A stretch of 64,000 nt of DNA from a virus. Every line of letters starts with the position of its first letter. Positions within the stretch are counted from its first letter, which is position 1. Under the pieces are notes generated by a model. That model made no database searches. It saw only the letters and a list, made by a program, of their open reading frames with translations, and was not told where the DNA came from. Shown in pieces: positions 1 to 7,587 of the stretch. The stretch spans positions 62,001 through 126,000 of the IMG/VR virus record IMGVR_UViG_3300037086_000360; one strand, given 5' to 3'. The position numbers were made by a program, and so were the translations under genes.

Positions 1-1
1 C

Positions 2-166
2 ATCATATTTCTAGCCATAGCGACTCTCGTCATTGTTGCCACCACTGTTGCGGTAAAGAACGAAGTAAATGGCACCGTAATCAGAGGCAATCTCATCGTC
101 ATTTTCATTTGTTTGGCTGGTGCGATTGTGATGCTTTTCAACTATCTCAAGGGTCTTCACCACTAG
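2..166 (+). CDS. Partial integral membrane protein, C-terminal end
   Basis: An open frame runs in from the left edge and stops at TAG 164-166, giving 54 visible residues. Two hydrophobic stretches (about residues 1-18 and 31-48) separated by a short charged loop indicate two membrane segments. The N-terminus lies outside the window and no family is recognised. The next gene is in the same frame 28 bases later. Confidence 0.7.
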   Translation: MIFLAIATLVIVATTVAVKNEVNGTVIRGNLIVIFICLAGAIVMLFNYLKGLHH

Positions 167-193
167 CATAGTTCTCTCTTAGAGGGTATTCAT

Positions 194-865
194 ATTTTTC
201 GTGAATACGAAAAAACTTTCAGGATTGTGACTCCCACTCTCAACTTCGTGACAAAGAGATGCTTGTCTGAAGAAGACCAGGAACGGCTCTTTGACGGCAA
301 GGTTTCGGTGTTTGAAAAAGTTGATGGTGCCAATGCTGGAATCGTCAGAGGAAATGGTGATAAATGGATCCTCCAGAAAAGGAGAGGGCTCGCTGACACC
401 GGCGCTCATCCTCAATACTCTTTCTTTTGGGAATGGGCCAAAGCCAACAACGACAAAATCCTTTCCATCCCCAACGGATGGACTGTCTATGGTGAGCTTC
501 TTTGGGCTCAGCATCATCTTTCCTATGATCTTCTCCCTTCTTACTTCATGGTGTTTGATGTTTGGGACGGTAGAAGATACCATGAAGACTCTGTTGATGT
601 GGCCAAGAAACTTGGGTTCCAACACGTTCCTCTTTTGGCTGAAGAGATGCTCGATCCCGAGGATATTGAGAAGTACCTCAGGGAGCTCTCTCCCTTTTCA
701 TCTACTGACCTTCGTGAAGGAGTGGTCGTAAAGAACTATAGAAAGCAGATGAGAGGCAAACTCGTCAATCCAAAGTTTGTCAAAGAGCTTGAGGAAGATG
801 ATCACTGGATGAAGGGTCCTCTCAAGAAAAACAAGTTAGCTCCTGGAACTGATGTTTTTGCATAG
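194..865 (+). CDS. RNA ligase (Rnl2-like nucleotidyltransferase)
   Basis: This is an ATP-dependent RNA ligase that would reseal broken RNA, for example tRNAs cut by host anticodon nucleases. Counting from ATT 194 (223 aa), the ligase motifs are in order: motif I EKVDG with catalytic Lys 42, motif III YGE with Glu 101, motif IIIa FDVWD, motif IV REGVVVK with Glu 175, and motif V KLVNPK with Lys 189. The first ordinary start is GTG 227, but the 11 residues before it (including EYEKTFRI) resemble the N-terminus usual in this family. An AGAGGG box at 181-186 is well spaced for ATT 194. Start choice is uncertain; the family call is firm. There is no separate C-terminal domain, so it is a short form. 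Confidence 0.88.
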   Translation: MFREYEKTFRIVTPTLNFVTKRCLSEEDQERLFDGKVSVFEKVDGANAGIVRGNGDKWILQKRRGLADTGAHPQYSFFWEWAKANNDKILSIPNGWTVYGELLWAQHHLSYDLLPSYFMVFDVWDGRRYHEDSVDVAKKLGFQHVPLLAEEMLDPEDIEKYLRELSPFSSTDLREGVVVKNYRKQMRGKLVNPKFVKELEEDDHWMKGPLKKNKLAPGTDVFA

Positions 866-874
866 GAGAAGAAT

Positions 875-1327
875 ATGTCGGATGTAGCAGAGAAAACAAA
901 ATTCGAAAAAATCAAGGACTTCGTCAAATATCTTCGCTACTCAAGAACTGGCAAAATCACTCTTTGGTATTTGCTCTTTATTTTCCTTGTCAATGGTGGA
1001 GTTGTTATTTTTGATGCAATCTTCGCACACAAGTTCGCAATGTGGAATCTGATCAGCATGATTGTCTTTGGCTTTGGCTACCCCTATTTCTTCACCTATC
1101 GTCTTATGTATCGAAAACAAGTAGTCAATGGAGCCAAGGCAGCCATGACTGGTGATCGCTATCTCAATGAATGGGGAGAACCGGACAAACACGCCTTCGA
1201 AAAAGCGATCGAAGAAAATAGACAGGCCTGTACAAAGCTCATGGCAACCATCAATTCTCTTTCACCACAAGCTATAGCCTCTCTTGCCAAAAAGGTTTCT
1301 TCTTCTAAAAAGAGGACAAAGAAATGA
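875..1327 (+). CDS. Two-segment membrane protein, NEWGE family copy 1
   Basis: A 150-aa protein of unknown function with a basic N-terminus, membrane segments at about residues 29-49 and 57-76, and a charged cytoplasmic tail carrying L-N-E-W-G-E near residue 98. The next gene has the same layout and the same motif, so the two are paralogues. It starts nine bases after the RNA ligase stop behind AGGAGAAG, suggesting co-transcription. Confidence 0.85.
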   Translation: MSDVAEKTKFEKIKDFVKYLRYSRTGKITLWYLLFIFLVNGGVVIFDAIFAHKFAMWNLISMIVFGFGYPYFFTYRLMYRKQVVNGAKAAMTGDRYLNEWGEPDKHAFEKAIEENRQACTKLMATINSLSPQAIASLAKKVSSSKKRTKK

Positions 1328-1782
1328 GGTTTGAATTTTTCTTCCAAATAAAAGATCTCGCAAGATTTCTCTGGCGAAATTGGAGCTCAAAAATTTGGGT
1401 CGTTCTTTTTTTCTTTGGAATTAGTTACAACACGTATCAATTAATTCTCCATATCCACCAGGAGAAGTCTTGGTGGGGCAATCTTGTTGCCATTGGATGG
1501 TGGTTCATCGTTCTCTATTTCATAGAGTATCGCCAATACAAGAAATGTCTTAGAGATGGTGCTAAAAAGCTCATGATGATGGATCCAAAAGAGCGATATT
1601 TTTACAATGAGTGGGGAGAATACGACATTAAGAAGGGTAGAGCCTATACTGAACAGCTCAAGAAAGAGCTTGAAGCAATGGCTGCCAAAATGGGTCCCAA
1701 CACTGTTGTCAGAGGAAGCATGAAGCTTGGAGGAAAGACGTGGCAAATAGGAAAAAGCACACCTCTCCGCAAGTCCAAATAA
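1324..1782 (+). CDS. Two-segment membrane protein, NEWGE family copy 2
   Basis: A 152-aa paralogue of the preceding gene, overlapping it by four bases (ATGA). Membrane segments are at about 24-43 and 52-68, followed by a GAKKLM stretch and Y-N-E-W-G-E near residue 95. Function unknown. Its last 43 bases also encode the start of the next gene. Confidence 0.85.
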   Translation: MRFEFFFQIKDLARFLWRNWSSKIWVVLFFFGISYNTYQLILHIHQEKSWWGNLVAIGWWFIVLYFIEYRQYKKCLRDGAKKLMMMDPKERYFYNEWGEYDIKKGRAYTEQLKKELEAMAAKMGPNTVVRGSMKLGGKTWQIGKSTPLRKSK

Positions 1783-2087
1783 AGAAACTCTCCCTTTGCA
1801 ATCATGACTTCAACAAGTTTATCAAGCAGATCGATGAGGACAATTATTATCTCGTGAGACTCAAAGGACGTTGGCACTGCGGCAAGATTCATTTTGTTGG
1901 AATGGGTGCACGAAACGATCGCAGAGAAGGACATTCTTGGGATTTTGATTTGGGTTCCTATTCTACCCAACTTTCATATAGAGAACCAAATGTCCTCGAC
2001 AAAGATTGGGAAGCGGTCTATCATATCATCGATCCCGCTCTGATTGCTGAAAGAGCAAAAGCTCTTCTTAATGGAAAGAAGAAATGA
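1740..2087 (+). CDS. Hypothetical protein with C-terminal AKALL motif
   Basis: A 115-aa soluble protein. GTG 1740 is preceded at good distance by GGAGG (1729-1733), which supports an unusual 43-base overlap with the upstream gene. It ends in E-R-A-K-A-L-L-N-G plus lysines, one of many proteins here with an A-K-x-L-L end motif. No family recognised. Confidence 0.8.
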   Translation: MANRKKHTSPQVQIKKLSLCNHDFNKFIKQIDEDNYYLVRLKGRWHCGKIHFVGMGARNDRREGHSWDFDLGSYSTQLSYREPNVLDKDWEAVYHIIDPALIAERAKALLNGKKK

Positions 2088-2332
2088 AGATTGTGAGAGT
2101 CTATTGGCAGTGGCTTAAGGAAGAAGGATTTCTCTATCTTTTCATTCTGATGACTATTAGTTTTCTTTTTGATGCTCTTATGTTGTGGATTCCAGCTCTC
2201 AAAAACTTTTTCCACGTAAAAAGCGTTCCTCTATCCTTTGTCATGAGCTTTGTGCTCAACATTATTTATGCCCATGTTTTTACTTATACTAAGTGGTTGA
2301 AAACTGAAGCAAAAAAGCTTTTAAACAAATAA
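2084..2332 (+). CDS. Small two-segment membrane protein
   Basis: An 82-aa protein with hydrophobic segments at about 15-35 and 48-68, ending in T-E-A-K-K-L-L-N-K. It overlaps the previous stop by four bases. The C-terminal A-K-x-L-L motif links it to neighbouring genes of different fold. Function unknown. Confidence 0.82.
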   Translation: MKIVRVYWQWLKEEGFLYLFILMTISFLFDALMLWIPALKNFFHVKSVPLSFVMSFVLNIIYAHVFTYTKWLKTEAKKLLNK

Positions 2333-2334
2333 CC

Positions 2335-2826
2335 ATGCCAAAGAATACAAAAGAATGGGAAACTGAACCCGATCATGTCTTTTTTACTCACAAAAACTTT
2401 CTCTGTGAAATCAAGAGAAACGATTTTCTTTCTCTCTGTGGCTATGTCTATATCCCTAAGACCCATTCTCTTTACAGGAAACATTATGACGACATTGATG
2501 TGAGAGTTCATGGTGGTCTGACCTTTTCGGACATGGTGCTCGATCAGTGGTGTATTGGATTTGATTGCGGTCATGCTGGGGATCTCGCTCCTGCAATGAA
2601 GACGCTCTTCAGGTCACCATTATATCATGATAAGGATGTTTATCGAAACGTCAAATACGTCAATGATGAACTTGTTCAACTCGTCGATCAAATCATCAAA
2701 GATTATACTTCTGAAGAAGAACTTGAAAGATATAAGGACACAATCAGATCTGATATTGCTCACGCCCTACTTTCAGATCCACAAGCAGCATATTTGGATA
2801 CATTAGGAAATGCGCGTATGACGTAA
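2335..2826 (+). CDS. Conserved phage protein, FDCGHAGD type
   Basis: A 163-aa protein with a G-Y-V-Y-I-P-K segment near residue 37, V-H-G-G-L-T-F near 60 and I-G-F-D-C-G-H-A-G-D near 75. I recognise this pattern from uncharacterised phage and plasmid proteins (recalled, not searched). Its last 15 bases lie inside the 5' arm of the downstream tRNA-Leu gene. Function unknown. Confidence 0.85.
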   Translation: MPKNTKEWETEPDHVFFTHKNFLCEIKRNDFLSLCGYVYIPKTHSLYRKHYDDIDVRVHGGLTFSDMVLDQWCIGFDCGHAGDLAPAMKTLFRSPLYHDKDVYRNVKYVNDELVQLVDQIIKDYTSEEELERYKDTIRSDIAHALLSDPQAAYLDTLGNARMT

Positions 2827-2896
2827 CCTGGCAGCCGTCGCGGTTCGAGAGGCCGCGGTCCGAAAGGATGTGAGGGTTCAAATCCCTCTGCGCGCA
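2812..2896 (+). tRNA. tRNA-Leu (GAG), C33 variant
   Basis: A class II cloverleaf: acceptor GCGCGTA pairs with TGCGCGC, discriminator is A, and the variable arm is TCC-GAAA-GGA. The T-arm is standard. The seven-base anticodon loop TCGAGAG gives GAG, with C where T33 is expected. The gene overlaps the preceding CDS end by 15 bases. Confidence 0.85.
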
Positions 2897-2909
2897 ATAC
2901 GAGATAAAA

Positions 2910-3275
2910 ATGATTGAGTTACAAAAGTGTCCAAAGATGTTTCGACGTCCATGGCTTTCTTTAATAGCTCTGATCCTGTTGGGTGAATGGTTGTTTGTGA
3001 AAACTTCTCTTCAGAGAATTAAGGCAGTCAATGCCGAGAAACAAGAAGAGTGGGAAGAGAATATAAGAAGGATTGAGCAAGAGAAGAGAGAGTTGGCTGA
3101 AAAGAAGCGACAGGATGAACTAGAGAGAAGATTAGGATGGGGATACAACTATCCCTATCTACCAGCTCCATCGTATGTGGTAGAATACAAGGGAATGCAA
3201 CTTATAAGACCAAGTATTGGATCTACTACTGGAAGTCCTTACCTCTACAATGGTGAGATTATCCAGAGATCATAA
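2910..3275 (+). CDS. Membrane-anchored coiled-coil protein
   Basis: A 121-aa protein with one hydrophobic segment at about 15-33, a Glu/Arg/Lys-rich coiled-coil stretch at about 38-75, then a Tyr/Pro-rich tail. It sits between two Leu tRNAs. The start has only a weak ribosome-binding site, and ATG 2937 is an alternative. No family recognised. Confidence 0.7.
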   Translation: MIELQKCPKMFRRPWLSLIALILLGEWLFVKTSLQRIKAVNAEKQEEWEENIRRIEQEKRELAEKKRQDELERRLGWGYNYPYLPAPSYVVEYKGMQLIRPSIGSTTGSPYLYNGEIIQRS

Positions 3276-3276
3276 T

Positions 3277-3360
3277 GCGCCCGTGGCGTAATTGGCAGCC
3301 GCAGCAGGTTCAGAATCTGTTGGTCGAAAGACTGTGGAGGTTCAACTCCTCTCGGGCGCA
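3277..3360 (+). tRNA. tRNA-Leu (CAG)
   Basis: A class II tRNA: acceptor GCGCCCG pairs with CGGGCGC, discriminator A, anticodon loop TTCAGAA (T33 present, CAG), long variable arm closed around GGTCGAAAGACT, and a T-arm with TTCAACT. Confidence 0.92.
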
Positions 3361-3376
3361 AGATTTGGAGGGCAAA

Positions 3377-3601
3377 ATGACGGTTGATTTTTCTATTGAA
3401 GAGCTCGAGCTTATTACTTCTTCTGTCTTAGACAGGAAGATTTCGCTCCAGCGACAGGCTGTTGAATACGAGATGGAAAAAGATCTTAAAGATACTCTCC
3501 TAGATTTTTCTCTTCCCTTCTGTGAAAAACTTCATCAAAAACTCATCATTCTGCAGGATCAAGCAGCAAAAAAAGATGAGACCAAAACTGTCAGGACGTG
3601 A
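3377..3601 (+). CDS. Hypothetical protein
   Basis: A 74-aa acidic-to-mixed helical protein starting at ATG 3377 behind GGAGGG. An in-frame extension upstream would run through the tRNA-Leu gene and is rejected. A central Glu/Lys-rich stretch may form a coiled coil. No family recognised. Confidence 0.75.
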   Translation: MTVDFSIEELELITSSVLDRKISLQRQAVEYEMEKDLKDTLLDFSLPFCEKLHQKLIILQDQAAKKDETKTVRT

Positions 3602-3710
3602 AAAAGCGGCTGCCATCTTTTGGTTGTTGCTGAAACTCACCACCACCGTCTTTCTTCTTTCTCTGCTCTATCCTTTCTATCTTCTGATTAGGGCATATTT
3701 CAAAATATGA
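3576..3710 (+). CDS. Small single-segment membrane protein
   Basis: A 44-aa protein with a basic N-terminus and one hydrophobic segment at about 14-37. It overlaps the previous gene by 26 bases and the next by four. A GCATATTT box lies inside its 3' end. Function unknown. Confidence 0.6.
   Translation: MRPKLSGREKAAAIFWLLLKLTTTVFLLSLLYPFYLLIRAYFKI
3693..3700 (+). promoter_or_regulatory. GCATATTT box before 3707 gene
   Basis: GCATATTT begins 14 bases before ATG 3707, with no Shine-Dalgarno between. It lies inside the 3' end of the upstream gene, so chance is possible, but the spacing matches other sites. Confidence 0.45.
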
Positions 3711-4003
3711 GCGATGCTCAAGAAGCAAAAGATCTGCTCTCAAACAAACCGGATTCTGACATCAAATGGGGTGGTAGTTCTGGTTATCGTTCTGTCACCA
3801 TGGTGATTGTGAAGTATGGCCCAAGTTCAACAAAAAGAGATTTGAGAAAGATTCGCAGAAAGTTCAAATCATATGCAAAAGGCCAGACTAGCATTACCCT
3901 CTTTAAGAATGGTAAAAAGAGAGTCTTTATTTTTAAATCTCATAGTCTTGAAGAGTCTGAGGCCTCCCTGATTCAAAGCTATTATGATTGGGTAGTAAAA
4001 TGA
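3707..4003 (+). CDS. Tandem paralogue family, copy 1
   Basis: A 98-aa protein, first of four neighbouring paralogues. Each has an N-terminal E-A-K-D-L-L-like helix, a beta-rich middle and a C-terminal Y-x-W-V-V/I-K. Here the ends are S-D-A-Q-E-A-K-D-L-L and Y-Y-D-W-V-V-K. Translation is coupled to the next copy by an ATGA overlap. Function unknown. Confidence 0.85.
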   Translation: MSDAQEAKDLLSNKPDSDIKWGGSSGYRSVTMVIVKYGPSSTKRDLRKIRRKFKSYAKGQTSITLFKNGKKRVFIFKSHSLEESEASLIQSYYDWVVK

Positions 4004-4329
4004 ATAACAGCGCGATTGCTCAGGAAGCAGAAGATCTATTGGCGTCTAAGCAGAGTTCTTCTTTCGATACTTGGGATGAACCAAGCGGTCACAAAGCAGT
4101 CAAAATCATAGCTTCTGCTGGCACACCAACGATGCTTGGTCACAGATTGAGAACTCTAAAAAAAAGAATATTGAAATACCATCGCAGTTCATTTGGTTAT
4201 GATAAGCCTGATTTTTACATTCTCCGCTTCAAAAAGCCTGGCAAAGTAGTTTATGTTTTCAGAATGCATGAATGTGGAAACAGGGACGTCAATACTGCAA
4301 AAGATTTTTATGAGTGGGTGATAAAGTGA
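4000..4329 (+). CDS. Tandem paralogue family, copy 2
   Basis: A 109-aa paralogue of the previous gene with an E-A-E-D-L-L N-terminal motif and F-Y-E-W-V-I-K end. ATG 4000 overlaps the upstream stop, and GTG of the next copy overlaps its own stop, so all four copies are chained. Function unknown. Confidence 0.85.
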   Translation: MNNSAIAQEAEDLLASKQSSSFDTWDEPSGHKAVKIIASAGTPTMLGHRLRTLKKRILKYHRSSFGYDKPDFYILRFKKPGKVVYVFRMHECGNRDVNTAKDFYEWVIK

Positions 4330-4634
4330 AATCATCTGATGAACTCGCTCTAGAAGCAAAAGATTTGCTTGAAGGAAAAGAGAGAATCTTCTTCGATATT
4401 CAGCCATCTGGTGGCATGAAAGATCTCAAATTTTTCGTAGTTCTAGATAAGAGTTTTGATTTTGAGAAACAACTTGAGACATTTGTTGAGACCACGGGTA
4501 TTTGGAAAAGCAAGTTCGAAATAACCAAATATAAGAACCACAACGGCCAATCTGTGATCATGATCTACGCTAAAGATATTCCAAACACGATAGCAGATCA
4601 TGTAAAAGAGTTTTATGAATGGGTAGTGAAATAG
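4326..4634 (+). CDS. Tandem paralogue family, copy 3
   Basis: A 102-aa paralogue starting at GTG 4326, which overlaps the upstream TGA. L-E-A-K-D-L-L-E-G-K lies near the N-terminus and F-Y-E-W-V-V-K at the end. Copies align at the two ends while the middles have diverged. Confidence 0.83.
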   Translation: MKSSDELALEAKDLLEGKERIFFDIQPSGGMKDLKFFVVLDKSFDFEKQLETFVETTGIWKSKFEITKYKNHNGQSVIMIYAKDIPNTIADHVKEFYEWVVK

Positions 4635-4951
4635 AAGAAATTGATTTCGCTAAAGAAGCAAAGAAGCTGCTTGAGGGAGGAGATTCATATTTCGATTCTC
4701 ATCCAATGCGTGGTGCCCAACACAATGAACAATTTGTTAAAATGATCTTCATCACCCCGAAGCATTCAGTGCTTCCGAAGGAACTCAAAAAATTAATGAT
4801 ACTAATGGAGGGAGATGGTTTTCCTCACACAAAACTTCTTGAGTTCAAAAGAGACGATGGCAAAATAATGTATCACTTTACTGGTGCCATGCTTCATCAA
4901 GACGTTGTAGATTATGTAAAAGACTTCTATGATTGGGTGGTAAAAGAATGA
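4619..4951 (+). CDS. Tandem paralogue family, copy 4
   Basis: A 110-aa paralogue with A-K-E-A-K-K-L-L-E-G-G near the start and F-Y-D-W-V-V-K-E at the end. ATG 4619 lies 16 bases inside copy 3. The last copy of the array; the following gene is unrelated. Confidence 0.83.
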   Translation: MGSEIEEIDFAKEAKKLLEGGDSYFDSHPMRGAQHNEQFVKMIFITPKHSVLPKELKKLMILMEGDGFPHTKLLEFKRDDGKIMYHFTGAMLHQDVVDYVKDFYDWVVKE

Positions 4952-5445
4952 ATCCTCAAGTCATTGGTTTTAAAGATGGAATCACTCATTTTGTGATCAT
5001 TTCAGATGAGAATGGTCTGTGGATAGAGATTCTTCCACAGCACTATATTGAAAACAAGTTTTACAAATGCACGAAAAATGATGGTGATTGCCCTATTTGT
5101 ACGGCATATGAGAGAACTAAAGATCGACAATTTAGGCCATTCATAAGCTATTTGTTTCCAATCATCCATCTTGATACTAATGAAATCTGCGTGCTCAGAG
5201 CTGGAAAATGGTTCATGAATCAAATGATGGATAGGCAGATTCAATATAGAGAAATAGAGGTCTCAAAGGAACAAGATGCCAGGGCATCAGCATTTCCAGT
5301 TTTGAAATTGGTGAGCGTGGCGAAGAAGAAATACAAGGACACTAAGAAAGCCGAATTCAATCTCACAAACATTAGAATCTCATTGACTAGAGATATTGAT
5401 GATCCAGTCTATCCAATTATCGCAAAAGCGGCTCTTGGAACATGA
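4948..5445 (+). CDS. Zinc-binding protein, possibly gp32-like ssDNA binder
   Basis: A 165-aa protein with His 37, Cys 44, Cys 51 and Cys 54 (H-x6-C-x6-C-x2-C) inside a beta-rich context, followed by basic stretches. The His/Cys order recalls the zinc site of T4-type single-strand DNA-binding protein gp32, but the spacing and length differ and there is no clear acidic tail. Treat the DNA-binding idea as a guess. Overlaps the previous stop by four bases. Confidence 0.8.
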   Translation: MNPQVIGFKDGITHFVIISDENGLWIEILPQHYIENKFYKCTKNDGDCPICTAYERTKDRQFRPFISYLFPIIHLDTNEICVLRAGKWFMNQMMDRQIQYREIEVSKEQDARASAFPVLKLVSVAKKKYKDTKKAEFNLTNIRISLTRDIDDPVYPIIAKAALGT

Positions 5446-5630
5446 GTATTGAAGCCTATCTCGCAAAACATCTACTGCTTGGGGATCGTTGCGAGCAGTG
5501 TGAGCATCATTTCACTCTTCAGTCAGCAAAGATGTGGTGTGATTTTGAAGAAATACCTCCTAGAGGATGGTTCTGCAATCAATTTTATTATATTGACCAT
5601 CCTTTGAAATATAGATTCAACAGAGTCTAA
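5442..5630 (+). CDS. Cys-rich miniprotein with LAKHLLLG motif
   Basis: A 62-aa protein, first of a run of related miniproteins. It has an N-terminal L-A-K-H-L-L-L-G helix, then C-E-Q-C and two further Cys residues, suggesting a small metal site. It overlaps its neighbour by four bases. Function unknown. Confidence 0.8.
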   Translation: MSIEAYLAKHLLLGDRCEQCEHHFTLQSAKMWCDFEEIPPRGWFCNQFYYIDHPLKYRFNRV

Positions 5631-5631
5631 T

Positions 5632-5877
5632 ATGAATGAAGACATCCTAGCCAAAAATATGATGCTTGAAAAATCATGTTGGGAGTGTAAATATCGAGGA
5701 AGTGGTTTTAAGAATCGCTGGTGTTATTTAAATGAAAAGGAGCCGCTTGAAAACCTTTGTCAAGGTTTTGTCGATTTCCCAAAAGTAGAAATAACACTTC
5801 CGTTCTCTGGAAAGATTGTGACAGCAAGTGATACCCGCTTGTTTCCAATTGAAATGGATACAACCCAAATTAAATGA
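5632..5877 (+). CDS. Cys-rich miniprotein, paralogue
   Basis: An 81-aa relative of the previous gene: I-L-A-K-N-M-M-L near the start, C-W-E-C, then single Cys residues at similar spacing. The C-terminal third has no counterpart in the other copies. Confidence 0.8.
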   Translation: MNEDILAKNMMLEKSCWECKYRGSGFKNRWCYLNEKEPLENLCQGFVDFPKVEITLPFSGKIVTASDTRLFPIEMDTTQIK

Positions 5878-6105
5878 ATAAAGACACGATCGCTAAATAC
5901 TTACTGCTCGGTCATTCTTGTGAAAACTGTTTTCATCGACATGCTCCTTGCTCCTCTTCTTTACACATTGCATTGTGAAAAGATTTCACTCGAAGGTGTT
6001 TGCGAAAAGTATCACACCTATGAGATAAGTGTCGTTATGAAGAAGTCACGTCAGGTCAGTGTTTCTTCAATACTCAACATTCAAAAACTGCGCAGGGTCC
6101 AATGA
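5874..6105 (+). pseudogene. Cys-rich miniprotein copy broken by a frameshift
   Basis: ATG 5874 opens a typical family N-terminus (T-I-A-K-Y-L-L-L-G, C-E-N-C) but that frame stops at 5976-5978. The +1 frame then continues with I-S-L-E-G-V-C-E-K-Y, closely matching the intact copy at 6102, and stops at 6105. The two halves fit one protein split by a frameshift around 5945-5970. A programmed shift or sequencing error cannot be excluded. Confidence 0.65.
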
Positions 6106-6293
6106 ATGCTGATAAAATAGCTAAGATGCTAATGCTTGGAGAGGCCTGTGGCAATTGTGTTGAACATTGTAAAGATCTTCCCATAGAGGGAGTGTGTGAG
6201 AAATATGTTCCGGGTGACGACATCACAATGCTTCGCGAAGAACTGTTGAAGAATCTTGGAATACCAAAAGACTATCTATTTCCATCCAAATAA
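6102..6293 (+). CDS. Cys-rich miniprotein with IAKMLMLG motif
   Basis: A 63-aa intact family member: K-I-A-K-M-L-M-L-G, C-G-N-C, then E-H-C and G-V-C-E-K-Y. It is the reference for recognising the broken copy upstream. Probably binds a metal ion; function unknown. Confidence 0.82.
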   Translation: MNADKIAKMLMLGEACGNCVEHCKDLPIEGVCEKYVPGDDITMLREELLKNLGIPKDYLFPSK

Positions 6294-6311
6294 ACAAGAT
6301 AACTTTCACAA

Positions 6312-6319
6312 GCATATTT
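6312..6319 (+). promoter_or_regulatory. GCATATTT box before HNH gene
   Basis: GCATATTT lies 20 bases before ATG 6332. The intervening sequence is AT-rich and has no Shine-Dalgarno. Confidence 0.55.
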
Positions 6320-6331
6320 TATTATTACTTT

Positions 6332-7165
6332 ATGCATAAATGTGAAATCTGTGGAAAGGAGTTTGAGAAGGGGCAGTCCCTAGGCGCCCACAAAAACTCA
6401 CATAATCCAGAAACTAAAAGAAAAATGCATCCAATAACGACAATTCTTCTTGAAGTCAAGAAGATATGTCCGAAATGTGGAAAACCTTTTACTATAAAAA
6501 GAAGAATTAGAAAAGATGGTAATTACAGTTCTTCCAATGAAGGAGGCGTTTATTGCGGTCACATTTGTGCAAATGGTCAGCTTCATACAGAAGAATGGAA
6601 GAAACATATAAGTATTGGTATTAGTGGCGAACATAATCCTAGATATATTGATGGAAGAAGTAAGATTGAAAAACCAAAAAAAGTAACAAAAATCAAAGAA
6701 GTAAAAAAAATAAAAGTTGAAAGAAAACCCAAAGTAGAATACTTTTGTACTTCGTGCGGTAAAAAAATAAGTGGACCAACTAAAACAACAAAGTGTATTG
6801 TTTGTAGATATGAAAATACTGATAAGATGAGAAAGTATAGAAGTCAGTGTGCTTTCCAAATCAACGTGTTCAATTATCCAGAAGAGTTTGATTTAGATTT
6901 GATTGCAAAACATGGAATGTATTCAGCAAAAAACAAAGAAGATAATCCTAACGGGATTACTAGAGACCATATGATTTCTGTGAAATATGGATTTGATAAT
7001 CATATTCCACCCGAAATCGTCAGACACCCTGCGAATTGTAGATTGATTACACATATGGAAAACATGAAGAAGAATAGAAGATGCATACTTACAATCGAAC
7101 AGCTTTCTGAAAGGATAAAAAGCTGGGACGAGAAATATGCACCCATAGCCAAGTTGGTAAGGTAA
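6332..7165 (+). CDS. HNH homing endonuclease with zinc fingers
   Basis: A 277-aa free-standing endonuclease. Residues 3-24 form a C2H2 finger (C-E-I-C ... H-K-N-S-H), followed by C-P-K-C and C-A-N-G blocks, a Lys-rich linker, another C-x2-C pair near 136, and a C-terminal HNH-type nuclease with R-D-H-M near 210 and H-P-A-N-C-R-L near 230. Such enzymes cut intron-less alleles so that their own gene spreads. Its last 27 bases lie inside a tRNA-Cys gene. It is related to the 52093 gene in its nuclease and to the 40865 and 43294 genes in its N-terminal fingers. Confidence 0.87.
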   Translation: MHKCEICGKEFEKGQSLGAHKNSHNPETKRKMHPITTILLEVKKICPKCGKPFTIKRRIRKDGNYSSSNEGGVYCGHICANGQLHTEEWKKHISIGISGEHNPRYIDGRSKIEKPKKVTKIKEVKKIKVERKPKVEYFCTSCGKKISGPTKTTKCIVCRYENTDKMRKYRSQCAFQINVFNYPEEFDLDLIAKHGMYSAKNKEDNPNGITRDHMISVKYGFDNHIPPEIVRHPANCRLITHMENMKKNRRCILTIEQLSERIKSWDEKYAPIAKLVR

Positions 7166-7211
7166 CCGGCCGCAACCCGGTCAAGCGCAAGTTCGATCCT
7201 TGCTGGGTGCT
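7139..7211 (+). tRNA. tRNA-Cys (GCA), C33 variant
   Basis: Acceptor GCACCCA pairs with TGGGTGC, discriminator T as expected for Cys. The anticodon loop CCGCAAC gives GCA, but position 33 is C. It overlaps the endonuclease stop region by 27 bases. A second, normal tRNA-Cys follows nine bases later. Confidence 0.82.
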
Positions 7212-7220
7212 CAACTTCAT

Positions 7221-7292
7221 GCAACGTTGGTCGAGTGGCTTAAACACAAGTCTGCAAAACTTGTCACCCCGGTTCGATCCCGGGACGTTGCT
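7221..7292 (+). tRNA. tRNA-Cys (GCA)
   Basis: Acceptor GCAACGT pairs with ACGTTGC, discriminator T, anticodon loop CTGCAAA with normal T33, T-arm CCCGG/CCGGG. The next CDS starts two bases downstream. Confidence 0.92.
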
Positions 7293-7294
7293 TT

Positions 7295-7582
7295 ATGTCT
7301 TATAGAGGATGGTCCAAAGACAAGAAAACATGGAAATACGTCTTCAACATGAAGATAAGTGGATGTCCTGACTGTGGCGAGAGATGGCATCACAACTATT
7401 TCTCTTTCTACAAAAGAGCAGATCCAAACATGTTCCCCTATTTCAAGGGACCAGATGATCAGTTTGCTAAGTATCTTTTGACAGTTAAAAACAGACGACT
7501 CGTAGATTCTTGGGTCTATGAATGTCCAAAGTGTCACAAGCGAACTTATCATCTTCAGGATGAATGGGAGAAAGTTTTTTAA
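7295..7582 (+). CDS. Zinc-ribbon protein
   Basis: A 95-aa protein with C-P-D-C near residue 24 and C-P-K-C near residue 77, a two-knuckle arrangement typical of a zinc ribbon. It begins directly after tRNA-Cys and has no evident ribosome-binding site. Function unknown; small phage zinc ribbons are often nucleic-acid or polymerase binders. Confidence 0.75.
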   Translation: MSYRGWSKDKKTWKYVFNMKISGCPDCGERWHHNYFSFYKRADPNMFPYFKGPDDQFAKYLLTVKNRRLVDSWVYECPKCHKRTYHLQDEWEKVF

Positions 7583-7587
7583 GAGAA

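Noticed and set aside
3275-3376. N-terminal extension of the 3377 gene through tRNA-Leu
   Set aside because: The frame is open only because it crosses the tRNA; the internal ATG has GGAGGG. The same reasoning was used at 8247, 38810 and 51280.
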